Assembly (NCBI GenBank): GCA_958299035.1
Contig: CATQJL010000223.1
Coordinates: 50,326,302 to 50,390,301, forward strand
Length of the DNA stretch: 64,000 bases
Reading direction: 5' to 3'
Origin: Cylicocyclus nassatus
Taxonomy: Eukaryota > Nematoda > Chromadorea > Rhabditida > Strongylidae
The first letter of the stretch is position 1. The number at the start of each line of letters is the position of its first letter. The translations under genes were made by a program, and so were the position numbers. This document shows positions 35,101 through 46,880 of this stretch, piece after piece. The notes beneath the pieces were generated by a model, which saw only the letters and a program-made list of their open reading frames with translations, did not search any database and was not told the origin of the DNA.

Positions 35101-38100
35101 AGAATAAGCCTTGTGATCTCAGTGCTTGATGAAAAATTATATCGACAAATTGCAACGGTACAGCTGATGAAAAACGTCGAATATACATTATTCTCTATTT
35201 TTGGTTGTTAAATAACAGGCCCCTTGAAAGTCATTTTTACTTTTCTTGCAGTTTTGTGAGCTACTGTGCCTAGCTAAGAAAATTTTGTAATCGTGCTAAC
35301 AAAGTCTTTTGTAGGCATAGTAGGATACAACATTCATTTAAAACGAATTTTTAACGAGTTTTAGGGGCAACTTTTATGACGTAACGTATTATCACAGTGT
35401 TCCGGTTAGAATCACTAATAGGCATATGTGCAGACTGCATGGCTACGTGGACAGTCAAATAATATCAAAATATCCCACTTTCTTGACCATAATCACTGAT
35501 AGAAGGACGTGCAACATATATAGTACAAAAAGCGCAAAGAGACAAAAAATTGCACAAGCATTGGTTTCGAAGAACCCACTTCTTACTGAATGTAAGGCAA
35601 AAGGACTGCTCTGACTATAGCATGAAACGTCAAAGGCGCCAAAGGAAAATCAACTAAAATAAAAGGTTTACAGGAAATTCTTTCTTCGGTTCCGGCAAAT
35701 CATGCTTACGGTCTATGCGTGGTATCAACACAACTTTTGACTTTAACAACTTAAAGATTTTAAATTCAAAGCCATTTTTCAGAAAGAAATTTACAGAACC
35801 TATAGCCCAGCAATGCCATTAAGTTTTTCGCTTATTCAAGTGGATGATTATTAGAAAACATGCACGACTAGTTCTGCGGCTTATGTCCACGCTGCTGAAT
35901 TTATGACTTTAGCAATAATTATATTCATAAGTGCAACATAGCTTGTTTGCCAATAGAATCCATCATTTAGAAAACCTTTTCCCTTCTATGGTTTCCTCAT
36001 TTGGTAAAAAAAAGGCAAACAGGATCTTCTCAACATCCAGGTACCTTGCGACACCTATGGCGTCAACAAGAAACAATTACTCATGAATATTCAATGGGTA
36101 CATGGAAAAAATTGTTGAATGGACTCGACGACAAGTATCCGAAGTATAATCAAGTTAGGTGATGTTGACGTTGGCTATTGCTTACTTTGGATAGCAGAGT
36201 TCTCTTCCGATAACAATTACAAGCAAAAGAATAGGACAACATTAGCTTATTGCCTTCTTCGGTGAGGAAATTTCAAACTATCCGTTTCCCTCTGATAGCC
36301 TCGACGATTTATGCCCATTGAAAGTCGTTTATCCCCAATCTTGTCCTAGGAATGTTCGAAAAAGACAGAAAACCCCTCTCTGACCTACCGTCAGCAAAGT
36401 GGCACGCATCCAACCAAGGCTAATCTATGCAGAGACGTCATACCAAAAAACGGGAACCATTGCGTCAAATGGAGAGGTGAAATATTAATTATTTGGCTGA
36501 TAAGTAATTTCAGTCGCTTTCGCGGCTCCTACAAATGCTGCAAACAAATTTTTGTTCAGTGTTTGATATCCCTGGAAAGAGCATTTTAATGGGAGTTGGC
36601 ATGCAAGCACTGTTTGAGTTTTATTTTCCTTTGAGAAAAAGGGCAAAGAAGTGAGAAACCTCAGTTATGTGCGCAAATGTGCGAAAATTCCGGTTTTCTT
36701 TTATCGAGGAATTTTGAAAACTGCAGATTACAATTTTTGATATCACTAGCTACCTCTATCCAAATACCAAATTATCAGTGGTGTACCGGTGGGGGGGGGG
36801 GGGGGGGGAGGGCGAGAACGGGTCGCTAAATTTTCGAAAGTTACTTACGTGAGTTATAAAATTGCGCAAATGACTTGCTCACACTTGTAAATAATTGAAA
36901 TATTTTTTGAATCTTTCTAACAATTCATTTCAGCCTTATAAAAAAATTTTCGGGAGCGTGACTCTGACGCCACGTTCCCTTTTCCTGAAATCTCAGGGTT
37001 ATGACGCGAAAATTTTAGAAAGCATACCAAAAAATTTTTCGGATTGTAGCTGACGCCGCACACCTTCATTAGAAAAAAATTCTTGTCGCCCTCCCCCCCC
37101 CCCCTCCGAACCGAAATCCTGGGTGCGCCGCTGCAAACTATTCATCTTTGAATCCATCACAGCATGAATACAAAGCTACAAAATTAAGTAAGCTTTTGGA
37201 AATTTAGGTATTTTACTAGGTTATTAGGTATTTAGGTAGGGGCAAAACTAACCCTGAGGGTAGAAATTCTGAGTAATTGATATGTAAGAGCAGATGCTTT
37301 GGAATACTTCCTCTTGAAAATTCATCGCTAAGAAACAGCAAGAAAAGTTTTCACGGAGAACCTCATGCCAAACAAAATTTTTTTTTCATCCAACCTAATG
37401 AGATGAGCATTACCGATAAAAACAATTAAACTTGCATAACCCTGATTAAACTGACTTCTTATGAGAAAACGGAAGCGGCAAACGGGTACTTCTTCATTTT
37501 GCACATTTCAAGATTAGAAAATTTAGCATTAGATAAGATTAGTTTTGAATCGCGAGATTGAATTTAAACATCATAGGTGAGAAGCCAGATCTTCAAAACG
37601 GATAAAGAAAAATGGAAAGAAAAATATGGTAAGAATGTTGGATGAATTTCTTTTGCCGAAAGATGATGAGCTACTACTACTAACTACTACTACATATCCT
37701 CTACCCGAATCATTCGTAACCCAGTGTGTGTGCTGCACACTATGCGCCACATCATGATAGATATTCTTTGTACGTCTAAGCAATCATAGATGAACTCTCT
37801 TGTCGGTCTGCTTCATTGAAAGGCTCACTAAGTTACTAAACTTATGAAGCGTGATCTGCGCATGGTCTGAAAATTCTCGTAATAAGTCATAATTGACTTG
37901 ACTATAAACCATTGCGGATTAACTGCATTCAAATTTACGAGTCAGCAGTACACATTTACAATTTATTACGCTAAAAAAGACTTTGCAGAAGAGGTACTGG
38001 TAAGGGTGTCTTTGTTGCCGCGCATAGTGTGCAGATACACATAATAAGTTGCAAACGTTCTGGATTGATAATGAGGTGGACTTTCTAGCACTTGTTTTCC

Positions 38101-41100
38101 ACGAATTTTACAAAATTAAGCTTTCATTAGAACCCCTTGAGGGGAGCCTTAGAAGTACATTTTTGTATACTTAAGCTCTGACTTGTGCTTCTCTGATTCA
38201 AGCTTTTTGTATCTGGACATGGCCGTGACATGGATTCTCGAACTTAACGAAAAAAAAATCAAGCTTTTAACATCCCTTCCCTCCCCCTCCCACCGCAGCC
38301 TTGCTCTGCAAGTGTAATGTCTCCGAGCAAGAGTTCAGATATTTTCTCGCCAGCTATACTCGTGCAGATTACAAACCCGCAGTTACGACCGAAATCCCAC
38401 GAGGACGCCACAGAGCAGAGTATCGGATGTCTTTGCGTATTTACGTGTAATCTTCCGACATAAACAAGCTGTTTTTCGAGAGCATCAATCGTAAACACGA
38501 TCAATAAATGTAACAGAACAGAAAGAAGGAAATGCTCTTGATTTATTCACTTGTCATCTTGGATACTACAATGATAAGTATTTTTCCTACCTTGTCCCAT
38601 CAATTACTTCATTTTTCTTTTATTCTTACACTTCTCATTGAGTAGCAGTTGTAATAGCAAAACAACATTAGATTTTTTCCTTTATCGTGGAGAAGAAAAC
38701 CAGGAGTCTCGGGAAAAATCTGCCGATCGAACGCGGAAAAGCAGATCTGCTCAGCCACAAACATAACAGCTGTGAAGGCAATTAGTCAGCAAAAGCCATT
38801 CACCGCAAGGTGGTGAAAATAAACTAAGTGAAATTTTTTCAATGAAATATGAATTACCTGGTTCTGTTATGCCGTACAGATTACCTTCTTATAGGTAATA
38901 TTGCTTTAACTTTCAGTTACTTTTTTTTATTTTCAGGTTTCAAGATGAGAGGGGCAAAGAGTGTACTGTCAAAAAATTCAGAATGATTATTTTTCTTTAT
39001 AGGCCGATAATCAGCATTGCATGGGTATAAAGAACTGTGACCCTTCTTTACGCCAAACTCTCGTTCAAGTCTTAAAATTTTTATAATTTTCTCATGATAC
39101 CAAATAATGATTCTGGAATAAGAGAGATGTGTCATGAAAAGCTATCCTGTAACCTAGGTAGACTTTATGGCGAAATAATTTGTGAAAAAACAAAGATTTT
39201 TACCTGACTTGGGCTAAGGAATATCTCACGCGATTTCAGTCGCTGCGCGATTTGCTACCGGAACGACTGTTCATAATGGGCCGTCAGAGCGCATTTTAAA
39301 GGCAGGACTTGATCAGTTTGCAACAAATCACAGAAGCTACGCGCCCATGTATTAGGTTGGTGCAAAAGTTCTTTCGCACCAAATTCAAAAATTCATAACT
39401 TGTTGAATTCTCAACGAATCTGCAAGGTTTAAATTTTTTATAAGAGAGGAACTCATGCTCTTTGCAAATGTACTTGAATTGTCCGCTAATTTGTACAGAA
39501 GGAGATAGAAGCTCAAAACAAAAATCACTCAAAATTTGAATTTTTCGGTAGGGTCATAATAAATCGGAAACTTGCAACAAAAATCGGAGCAGTCGGTATT
39601 GTAAGTTCTTTCACCAGCTCTTTCCAACAATGCAAAGATCGCGCCGATTGAGCGTCTCTATGAAAAGTTATGATTTTTGAGCAAGCAATAGAAAAGGGCG
39701 AATTTGATTTAATTTAGCATTTTTCAGGGAATTCATAACTTTTCACAGAAACGCGCAATCGGCGCAAACTTTGCACTGTAGGAAAGAGGTTGTGAAAGAG
39801 CCTACAATACTGATTGCTCCGATTTTTGTTGCAAGTTTCCGATTTTTTACCTACCGAAAAATTCAAATTTTGAGTGATTTTCGTTTTGAGCTTCTATCTC
39901 CTTCATTTTTGAACATTAACGAACAGTTCAAGTAAGTTGCAAAGAACATGAGTTTCTCTCTTATACAAAAATTTAGATCTTGCAGATTCGTTGAGAATTC
40001 AACAAGTTATGATTTTTTGAATTTGGTGCGAAAGAACTTTTGCACCAACCTAATTTTTAAGGACCACGAACGATAAATTTAAAGACATCTGGCAAACTGC
40101 CAGGTCGCGTGAACGTCGCGATTTAGCCGAACCGGGCGAGGTATGCTTTAGGCCCTGGCATACCTCACGCGATTTCGGTCGCGGCGCGATTCAGCAATAC
40201 TCCAGTTGTTTGTAACTCATCGTAAGGATTTTCTAAATGTACAGAAGATAGGGCATTTTATCAACCTACGAATGCTATACATGCTCCGCATTTGGGGTTT
40301 GTCGGTATTGAATTTGAAGACATCTGGCAAATTGCTAGATCGCGTGGCGACTGAAATTGCGTGAGGTATGCCCAGGTCCTTAGCCTTTAGAGATATATTG
40401 ATTAAGACTGTCGTTCGCACTTCATATCGCCATTATTTCTATTTGTCCGTCAATCTACTCTCCCCCCCCCCCTTCCCTTCCCTCTCCGCTTTCCCCATCA
40501 AAAAGACAAAGATACCTGTTTGGCATTTGACTTCCAAAATTTTAGTTTTGAACGACTCAAGGCTTTGGACATAACGCCCAGGTTTGAAGATAAGAGAACG
40601 ATTCATTCCACTGAAGGCTTTGCTGTATTACTTCATTGCTTCATTTTTCCTCTACTATTCTGTTCCTATGTGTGCTTGAGCTTCCCAGACAGAAGAGTCA
40701 TAAGAGCATGTAACACGATGTTTTCTTTCCGCATGGCTTACTGCACATCTGGTTCGCATTATTTGTTTGTTCAATACACATTTGTGATAATGGAATCTTT
40801 TGGTTATGCCATTCTAATGGATGTGTACTCAGAAGCTGCATGTTCAAGACAAGCTTAAGAATGTATCAAAATAAGACGTAGGTGAAGAAAGGCTAAGAAA
40901 TTTTTTTGTATCACACTACAGTTGTAGCGGTGGAATTCGGTCAAAATTGTGGGACTCGCGGGATTTATTATAACTTTTTCTGAAACGAAAAATGGAATCT
41001 GCGAGAAGATTCAGCTTCAGCTTGATCAGACGAATCGTTTAGTGTAGATGCCCGTTTTCCATTGTATTGTATTGGCATGTGCTATGAGATTATCAACATA

Positions 41101-44100
41101 TATTGCTGCTTATGAACAAATTTTAAAAATAAGTAGTATCTTATGTCTACCGTATCACCATAGAACACAATGTATACTGAAGGACTCGTCTCATCAAGCT
41201 GCCAAATCTTCTTACAGATTCCAAATAAAGTTGTTTAAAGGAAGTTATAACTAAATCTCACAAATCTCGGAAACCCCGCATTTTGGCCGGATTCCACCGC
41301 TACAACTGTAGTTGCCATTAATGAGAGCACTTAGCGCAGTTATTCCCAGAGAAATCTGCTTGAAGTGTATTCCAAGACTCTAAAGTGAAACCGAATGTGA
41401 AATGATTTATGACGGTGGTAAAAGAGGCAAAATGGTGAGACTGCGAAGGCAGAGTGGATGTGTACTACAGCTTTTGTTCCGTGGAATACAACTAGGAGTA
41501 GAAGGTTTAACAATTGATATTAATATATTTGATCTATGGTAGAAATTTTGAATGTTTGAACGAGCCATACGCATTTGTAAGAACTTCTATTTCTAGTCTA
41601 TATTGTATCTTGTAGGGAATCTCGCTCAAAGAATAATTTTTTGACAAGTATTTCATTTGTAAAAATGTAGAGGTAAGTGTCAGAAGTCATAGAAATAATC
41701 TTACAGTAATTTGTATTTTGAAAACCGTGGAAAGCACACAACGTTCAATATGCCAAACTGTTTTAGCAGCGAAAGATGACTATAATTACTATGGTAAGAC
41801 GAACGACGGGGAGGGGTGGGGGGGGGGGGGAAGTTAGAGGGAAAGGAAAGGGCCCGTAAGGCGCAAATCTTCTTTGTTCTACTATTTGAAAGAATTTTTC
41901 AGCCAGGGATCCGCAGTCATCAACTAAATTCTACGCGTTTTGGAAAGTCAAGGAAAATGATTTGTTGTCTTTCCGGCTTTCTACTTCTTTCGTTTCATTT
42001 CCACTTTCTGGTTCTAACGGCGAAATCTAAATGACCTCCTTCTACATCTGGTCATGGGACCATATCGTCGAACCCTCAGAATTTGCTCACAAAATTTTTT
42101 GAATGTTGAAGTGCAGGAGAAAATGCGGGCTATACAAATGCAAATGCAGATAAAGAATCTTTTCTTGCATATTTTTTGGAAACCTTCCTAACTGACCTCG
42201 CAGGATTTTTTTTATAAACTTCATAAAAAGTGTTTATACCATGGCGTTGTCCCCTTAGTCACCCCGGAATCCTTTTTCCCTATCCAAGGCAAAATTCGAT
42301 TTCGCACCTTTGCCCCGTTTTTACCGCGTACTTTCTTGCCTATTCCCCGGCTGAGATCGCGATGCGAAGCGCTCTCAACCGTGTGCCTTTCATATGGCAA
42401 ATTCATGGGGCATGTGGAGTTAGTAATGCCGCGCAGCCTAATGGCTTGCCATTCACTTCGTGGCCAGAGAAGGGGGGGGGGGGGGGGACCACTACAACCA
42501 CGGGCTCTGCCTGAGTAAGGACATAATCGTGTGAACTGCACTCCGCACCTTTTTCACTCACGGGGGTGGTCACGTAATTAGTGAATAATTTGAACGGGGG
42601 CTGTAATTGTTCGCATTCGGTTCGATGCCCGCGAAGGTCAGCACTCGGACCAGAGGGACTGGTATAAACAAAGGCCATCTGGGGTGCAAACAGACACGAC
42701 TTCCGGAAACTCTGAGGACTCTAGGGATCCTAAAAGGGATCCTAAAAGGTATTCAGAGCGTGCACTCAACTTTCAAGGTAATCACTACCATACTCCGTTG
42801 CCTATGACTCATACTCAGTGTAAAATGTTGACTCACTCTCTAAATTTGCACACCCTTGCTTTAGCAGCAACGGTGCGAAGGCTAGAAAACCACTTTATAT
42901 GTGAAGAATGTGGTCATTCGTGACTTAAAGTCTCTTTCCAAGCAGTATGTGTGTGCAAGAAAAGTCAGCAAAAAGTTAGTGTTGGTGGTTTCCGGTATGG
43001 ATGCAGGTAATGGATTCGTGCTTCAGTGAATTCACTGAATTCACGAGGGGGCGAATAGTTTAGCTTTGCAAGAGTTTCGTTTCTAGGCTTGTCTTCAGAA
43101 ATATTTAGAAAGGAGTTTCGGGACCTAGGAACTGGCCGATTTGATACTCACGTCAGTGTTATTTTGTCAACTTGTCGGAGGATTCTATGAGGATTTCATA
43201 AATACTGAAAAAGAAAACGCGGAATTGCAAAACTTCAAAAATACTAAATTTTTGCAACCTTCCACCTTTTTGCAGAAGAATTGTAACTCAATTCAATATA
43301 TGAGTGTAATACTAGTGCAAGGCCATGTAAAAGGCAATATTGATTTTTGGAAAATAAAGAAATGCATTATTTTCTGAGTTATGAGGAGTGTTCATCGAGC
43401 TGGTTTCTTAGGCAACAAATTTCATCAAGAGCTCTTGAGAAAATATTCGTACTAAATTTACCTCCTAATTCAACTCTGTACTTGCCATACTTACTAGTTT
43501 TGCAGTCAAGAAAATTTGTAGTCTTCTTAATCAAATGGTTTTGCAAGAATTAGTCGAAAACTATTTGCAAGTAGATTTCGATTTTTGAAGCAGATTGAAA
43601 ATTCTTCGGAGGTAACAAGAACCACTTTAGAGCTTTTTTATTGTTTTTGTCATGGAAAGGGTTTTTAATTACTATTACATTCACACATTTTGCAGACCTT
43701 GAAAAAACCTAAACTTCCATTCTTCCCTCCCTTTACACTCCCATTTCCCCTAGATCATGGCAGATCCTTTACGCACACACATCTCTCTCTCTTTCTAGTA
43801 CTTGCTTGGCAATACTGTAAACAACTCAACCACAACTGGCGTGGATGCGCCGAGGCTGGATTAGGGGAATTCGCCCCACCGACACTCTTTTCGAACACTA
43901 TTGTGACTATACGGGATGTATGCTAATTGGTGGTCTCGCATGGCTTGAAATGTAGCCGATTATGTGGGGAAAATATCGAGAAACTAGACACGACTTTGTG
44001 CTAGGTTGAAAAAAATTACTATCGAAAAAAGTGGCTATGATGATTTCGGAGTGCTTGCAGAAAAAAATTTCAATGAGTTCAGAGAACGATTTTCCTGCTG

Positions 44101-46413
44101 AAAGCCAGTTTACTACTAGTATTAATTGACTATGTTTTTTAAGAGTGTGACTCAATACGTCCAAGCACCAAGTACAGATAGTTTACATATAAGCAGTTGT
44201 TCAGAAATTCGAAGAAACTGAAGCTTAGTCATCAAAACGATTATTTAGACTATTCTCAGAAGAAAAAATGTGGAGCATTGAATATTGATCGTTTGGATTT
44301 TAACACAGTATCAAAAGGAGAGAAGAAATTAAAAAATCTCCAATTGTTTTTGAAATTTACTATAGCCTCAGTTCTCAAACCGTTTTAGATTTGCAATTGA
44401 TGTAACAACTGAACTAGCATTTTGATGGTTCTCAGGAAATACAGATAAAAATAAGACTAGACTTTTTGCAAATAATAAAAAATCATTTTACCAAAAAAGA
44501 GTAAAAATATTACGTTCAAGAAATGTAGACAGATTTGAGGTTTGGAATAATAATTAATGCAAAATCAAAGTATGTATGTTACCATTTTCTGTTTATTGAC
44601 CATCTACTAAGCGCTATTATTCGCACTCCCCTTTATTATTTATTTGTCTTCTTATCTTATTTGCATTATAAATTATGCAGTGGTTGTTTTCGTTACGTCA
44701 TCAGCTAGGATCCAGCTGAACAGCTGCTTCCGAGTGCTTCTTTGTTTCTTTCCGCACATGTTCGCATAGCTGAACTGCGAGATCCCCATAATAAAATCTT
44801 AAAACTGATCCTATATTCAATTTCTCCAGACGGTGAAGTCAGAAAGTGTATATTTAGTAATTGTTCCCTGGTTTTGTTGCAATTTTCAAGTTTTGCAGAA
44901 TATTAGATGCTGAAGTGTTAGGAGCGATGTTCATCCGAATGAATTAATGATGTGGAAGGATCACTCTCAAAAAATTTAATTTCTTCTATTTCGCTTTTGT
45001 AACTTTTGATAAAAACCACCTAAAAATAAAAAATAACGATATTTTTGATGATTAAGGAATAAATAGCTGTTGAAAATGGTACGTACATAGCTCAGTATGA
45101 AGGTGCATAATAAACATTGACACACATCTTGAACCAAAAATATGGCCTGTGAAAATGTTCCTTCTTGAGATACATATTTCAATTTCAAAAAATGTTGTAT
45201 CTTATACATGTCAGAGATTTCATTGGGTGGAGGACATTAGGTCGCCGAAAGAGGGCGGTCCCCGCGGTCATTTGCGACAAATATGCACCCTTGTACATAA
45301 GCGGACATGCTTTCCTGCATGGAATCTGCGCGGGACTCTTCCAAATTCGGCGACCTAATGTCCTCCACCCGATTTCATTTATATCAAAAACAAGGATTTA
45401 AATGAAATTTTGGAAAGTCATAACTATGCGTATATAGGGCCTGCAAGAATTTTTCTGATAAAAGGAGCAGGTTGTGAAACCAATATCAAAACCAAAATTA
45501 GACTGGAGTAGACAACATTTGAAGAACCACTATCGTGTTCTTCTTGACCAGCTTGTATCGTAGCGCTAAGTCAAGAAAGAATTCTGACTCCACTCTAGAA
45601 AGCATTAGAATTCCTCTTTCTAATCTATTTCAAGACAAACGATTCCGCTGAAGGTGGAGGACGACAAATAAAAATTTTGCTAGTCTTATGAATTCAATAT
45701 CTATATGAAAAACCAAAGCATGTGAGAGCTTCATTGCTCTGATTGTGCTTTGCTGTTTGGGAGAGGAAAACATCGTAAACGCAAACACTTCTATTAGAAA
45801 CTGTGCCAGTAACACGTTTATAGTAGAGACCAGTCCAATGAGTGCCTAACATTCCCGCTCCTCTTCTACTCCCATTCGCATTTCTTCCATCATTCCTCGT
45901 CTTCGAATTTATATGCTTGTGTCTAACGTAAGCATCGGCATAAAGGCTGGACCTCTTGGGTTATTCAGTCAGAAAAAGAAAAACTCAAAGAGCACAGCCG
46001 TGATTTTCTCTTGAGAAGGGAGAAGTCACATACGCAGAGCACAGCTGTTTCGGCACGAACGCATGCAAACGCGACTTCTTACGCGCTTTCGGCGAAGACC
46101 GTGGGGAAAAAACGAAATGCATTTCTCGAAGGACGCATAAGTAATGGGAGAGTTATAGGCTGAGGATGTAATCTGAGCGAGGAAGTAGAGAGAAGACGTC
46201 AGTAGAGTCGATTAACGTTTGTTTGTGAGAGAGAGGAGGTAAAATTTCGGCTTTTTGGGAAGAAACGAGAGATGACTTACATCCAGGCTCCATCTCACAT
46301 ACTCCATGAACGCAGGATACCGACTCCGATTCTTTTGTGCATTTACACCGTATCGCTTCGGCAAGGGACGAAAAAAGTACCACTAGGTAGACGGCGATCT
46401 CTTTCAAATCCAT
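29056..46413 (-). CDS. Activin-receptor-like (three-finger) GPI-anchored secreted protein, 3 exons
   Basis: Three exons on the minus strand (46413-46281, 31754-31589, 29188-29056) join with matching phases (1/1 and 2/2) into a 143-residue protein. All introns are GT-AG: donors GTAAGT twice, acceptors TTTTCAG and TTTTTCAG. Residues 1-20 are a signal peptide ending AEA before IRCKC. The mature part has ten cysteines (23, 25, 34, 39, 46, 60, 70, 84, 86, 92) ending in a CGCNSDDFCN motif, the pattern of activin-receptor/Ly6-type three-finger ectodomains in nematode secreted families. N93-Y-S is a possible glycosylation site. Residues 101-120 are proline/glutamine-rich, then small residues (SAASS, 123-127) precede a hydrophobic tail (128-143) that ends the protein, as in a GPI-attachment signal. 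No kinase domain follows, so it is not a full TGF-beta receptor. Inferred role: cell-surface, GPI-linked binding or decoy protein; ligand unknown. Introns are 14.5 kb and 2.4 kb. Confidence 0.85.
31589..31754 (-). CDS. Exon 2: core of the three-finger domain with CxCx5CN end
   Basis: The exon is flanked by TTTTCAG (31760-31755) and GTAAGT (31588-31583). Its 166 nt read openly in only one sensible frame, giving cysteines 46, 60, 70, 84, 86 and 92 and the family-diagnostic CNSDDFCN near the end. It is the strongest single piece of homology in the window to the nematode activin-receptor-like fold. Confidence 0.88.
31820..32420. mobile_element. TIR element with CTAACACATTGACGACC ends and repeated palindromes
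   Basis: CTAACACATTGACGACC at the left mirrors GGTCGTCAACGTGCTAAA at the right. The GTGCATCCGCGCGTATGCAC near-palindrome occurs three times (31842, 31885, 32334). It lies in intron 1 of the host gene. Confidence 0.6.
32774..33482. mobile_element. Diverged TTAGGTTG MITE
   Basis: TTAGGTTGTTATAAAAGTTC ... AAGCAAAAATTAATAACTT at the left is mirrored by AAGTTATTGATTTTTTG ... GAACTTTTGCACCAATC at the right. Internal blocks (AAGCTTCCAAACATAAC / TTCGTTCTCAGAGGCCAAG) also mirror. It belongs to the same broad family as the 19.9 and 39.35 kb elements. Confidence 0.65.
33483..36775. other. Intron 1 sequence without further elements called
   Basis: Apart from the interspersed repeat at 34.86-35.0 kb I see only AT-rich DNA. 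The 75-residue frame at 33646-33873 has an intron-like GT...TTGCAG inside and no domain. Confidence 0.35.
34862..35015 (+). repeat. Interspersed repeat, copy 2
   Basis: AGGCCCTATAAAATTAAATT ... GATGATTTTCATGGTGCGA ... GGCAGCTTTAACAAC matches the 7.7-kb copy with a few small gaps. It lies in intron 1 of the host gene. Confidence 0.65.
36776..37133. mobile_element. hAT-like MITE with poly-G ends
   Basis: The ends are CAGTGGTGTACC and GGGTGCGCCGCTG, a CAGYGGCG-type hAT terminus. Flanking 8-mers CAAATTAT and CAAACTAT differ at one base, matching the 8-bp hAT duplication. An 18-bp G run (36791-36808) follows the left end and a 12-bp C run (37093-37104) precedes the right end. Confidence 0.78.
39352..40053. 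mobile_element. Foldback MITE, TTAGGTTGGTGCAAAAGTTC ends
   Basis: Nearly the whole 702-bp element is an inverted repeat centred at about 39700: TTAGGTTGGTGCAAAAGTTC, AATTCATAACTTGTTGAATT and GATTGCTCCGATTTTTGTTG recur in mirror order. It is in intron 1. No coding capacity. Confidence 0.82.
40919..41308. mobile_element. MITE with CAGTTGTAGCGGTGGAATTC ends, TA duplication
   Basis: CAGTTGTAGCGGTGGAATTC is mirrored by GGATTCCACCGCTACAACTG; TA flanks both ends (40917-40918, 41309-41310), as for Tc1/mariner elements. Length is 390 bp. In intron 1. Confidence 0.82.
41309..45224. other. Intron 1 sequence, AT-rich
   Basis: Contains G runs at 41818-41830 and 42472-42487 and duplicated GGGATCCTAAAA at 42726-42748. 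No exon in phase with the host gene was found here. Confidence 0.35.
45225..45370. mobile_element. Mutator-like MITE with perfect 9-bp target duplication
   Basis: The 146-bp element has inverted ends GGGTGGAGGACATTAGGTCG and its exact mirror (at least 25 bp perfect). It is flanked on both sides by GATTTCATT (45216-45224 and 45371-45379). A 9-bp duplication is the hallmark of Mutator-type transposases. It sits in the 14.5-kb intron and looks recent. Confidence 0.88.
46281..46413 (-). CDS. Exon 1: signal peptide and first cysteine loop
   Basis: This exon encodes residues 1-44 plus one base of codon 45. The ATG at 46413 is chosen because the hydrophobic segment YLVVLFSSLAEA follows at once, and a stop lies just upstream in another frame. 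The exon ends GGA T before GTAAGT (46280-46275). Reading on without splicing soon leaves the cysteine pattern, whereas the join to exon 2 continues it (EMEPG-S-CLMLDHP). Confidence 0.85.
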
Positions 46414-46433
46414 CACATAAAGCTTTGAAAGAA

Positions 46434-46442
46434 GCTGAAAGC
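46434..46442 (-). promoter_or_regulatory. Possible SL trans-splice acceptor
   Basis: A GCTTTCAG acceptor lies about 21 nt upstream of the ATG of the three-exon gene with no matching upstream donor in sight. In nematodes such an isolated acceptor close to the start codon usually receives a spliced leader. This is inferred from position only. Confidence 0.45.
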
Positions 46443-46880
46443 ATTTAGGGGTAGATCAGCTCAAAATAAGCGAATTACGAACAATCAAACGCTAAGTGGT
46501 AAACAAGAACTCCATGCAACAAAAGGTCTCGCGAACGGGCTGGTATGACGGGAGTGCGGGAGAGGCGTGACCGATACGGGGCCACACCCCTTATGTTATT
46601 TGAGTGGGAGCCTAGCTGGCTCTACACATGGTCCCCGGCGAAGAACTACACTCCCATCGTTAAAATGTGCGAAAATTTGAAAAAACGCCGAAGATGTCTC
46701 CCCACGCCTCCTCTTGTTGAAGGTGGAACCGAGCGTCGAGGCTGCAGGAGGTGGAGGAGGAGTGTCAGTCGGGATCATGCCGGGATTACAGCGATAGATG
46801 GCTGGACGCCGTTCCTTCACTTTTGAGCAGAAAGCAGAAGCGCAAAAACAACGAAAACGCCATCTGATTGTCAATCCCAG
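46441..46880. other. GC-richer region upstream of the three-exon gene
   Basis: About 440 bp upstream of the start is richer in G and C than its surroundings (46540-46800) and has open frames on both strands without convincing splice signals or motifs. It may hold the promoter; I see no TATA-like or CRE-like element worth naming. Confidence 0.3.

Noticed and set aside
38259..38504. 81-residue minus-strand frame with four cysteines in intron 1
   Set aside because: I tested it as an extra exon of the activin-receptor-like gene; phases do not fit, and exon 1 joins exon 2 directly with family-typical sequence.
40520..40858. 112-residue plus-strand frame in intron 1
   Set aside because: Hydrophobic but without a start context, splice sites or recognisable transmembrane family pattern.
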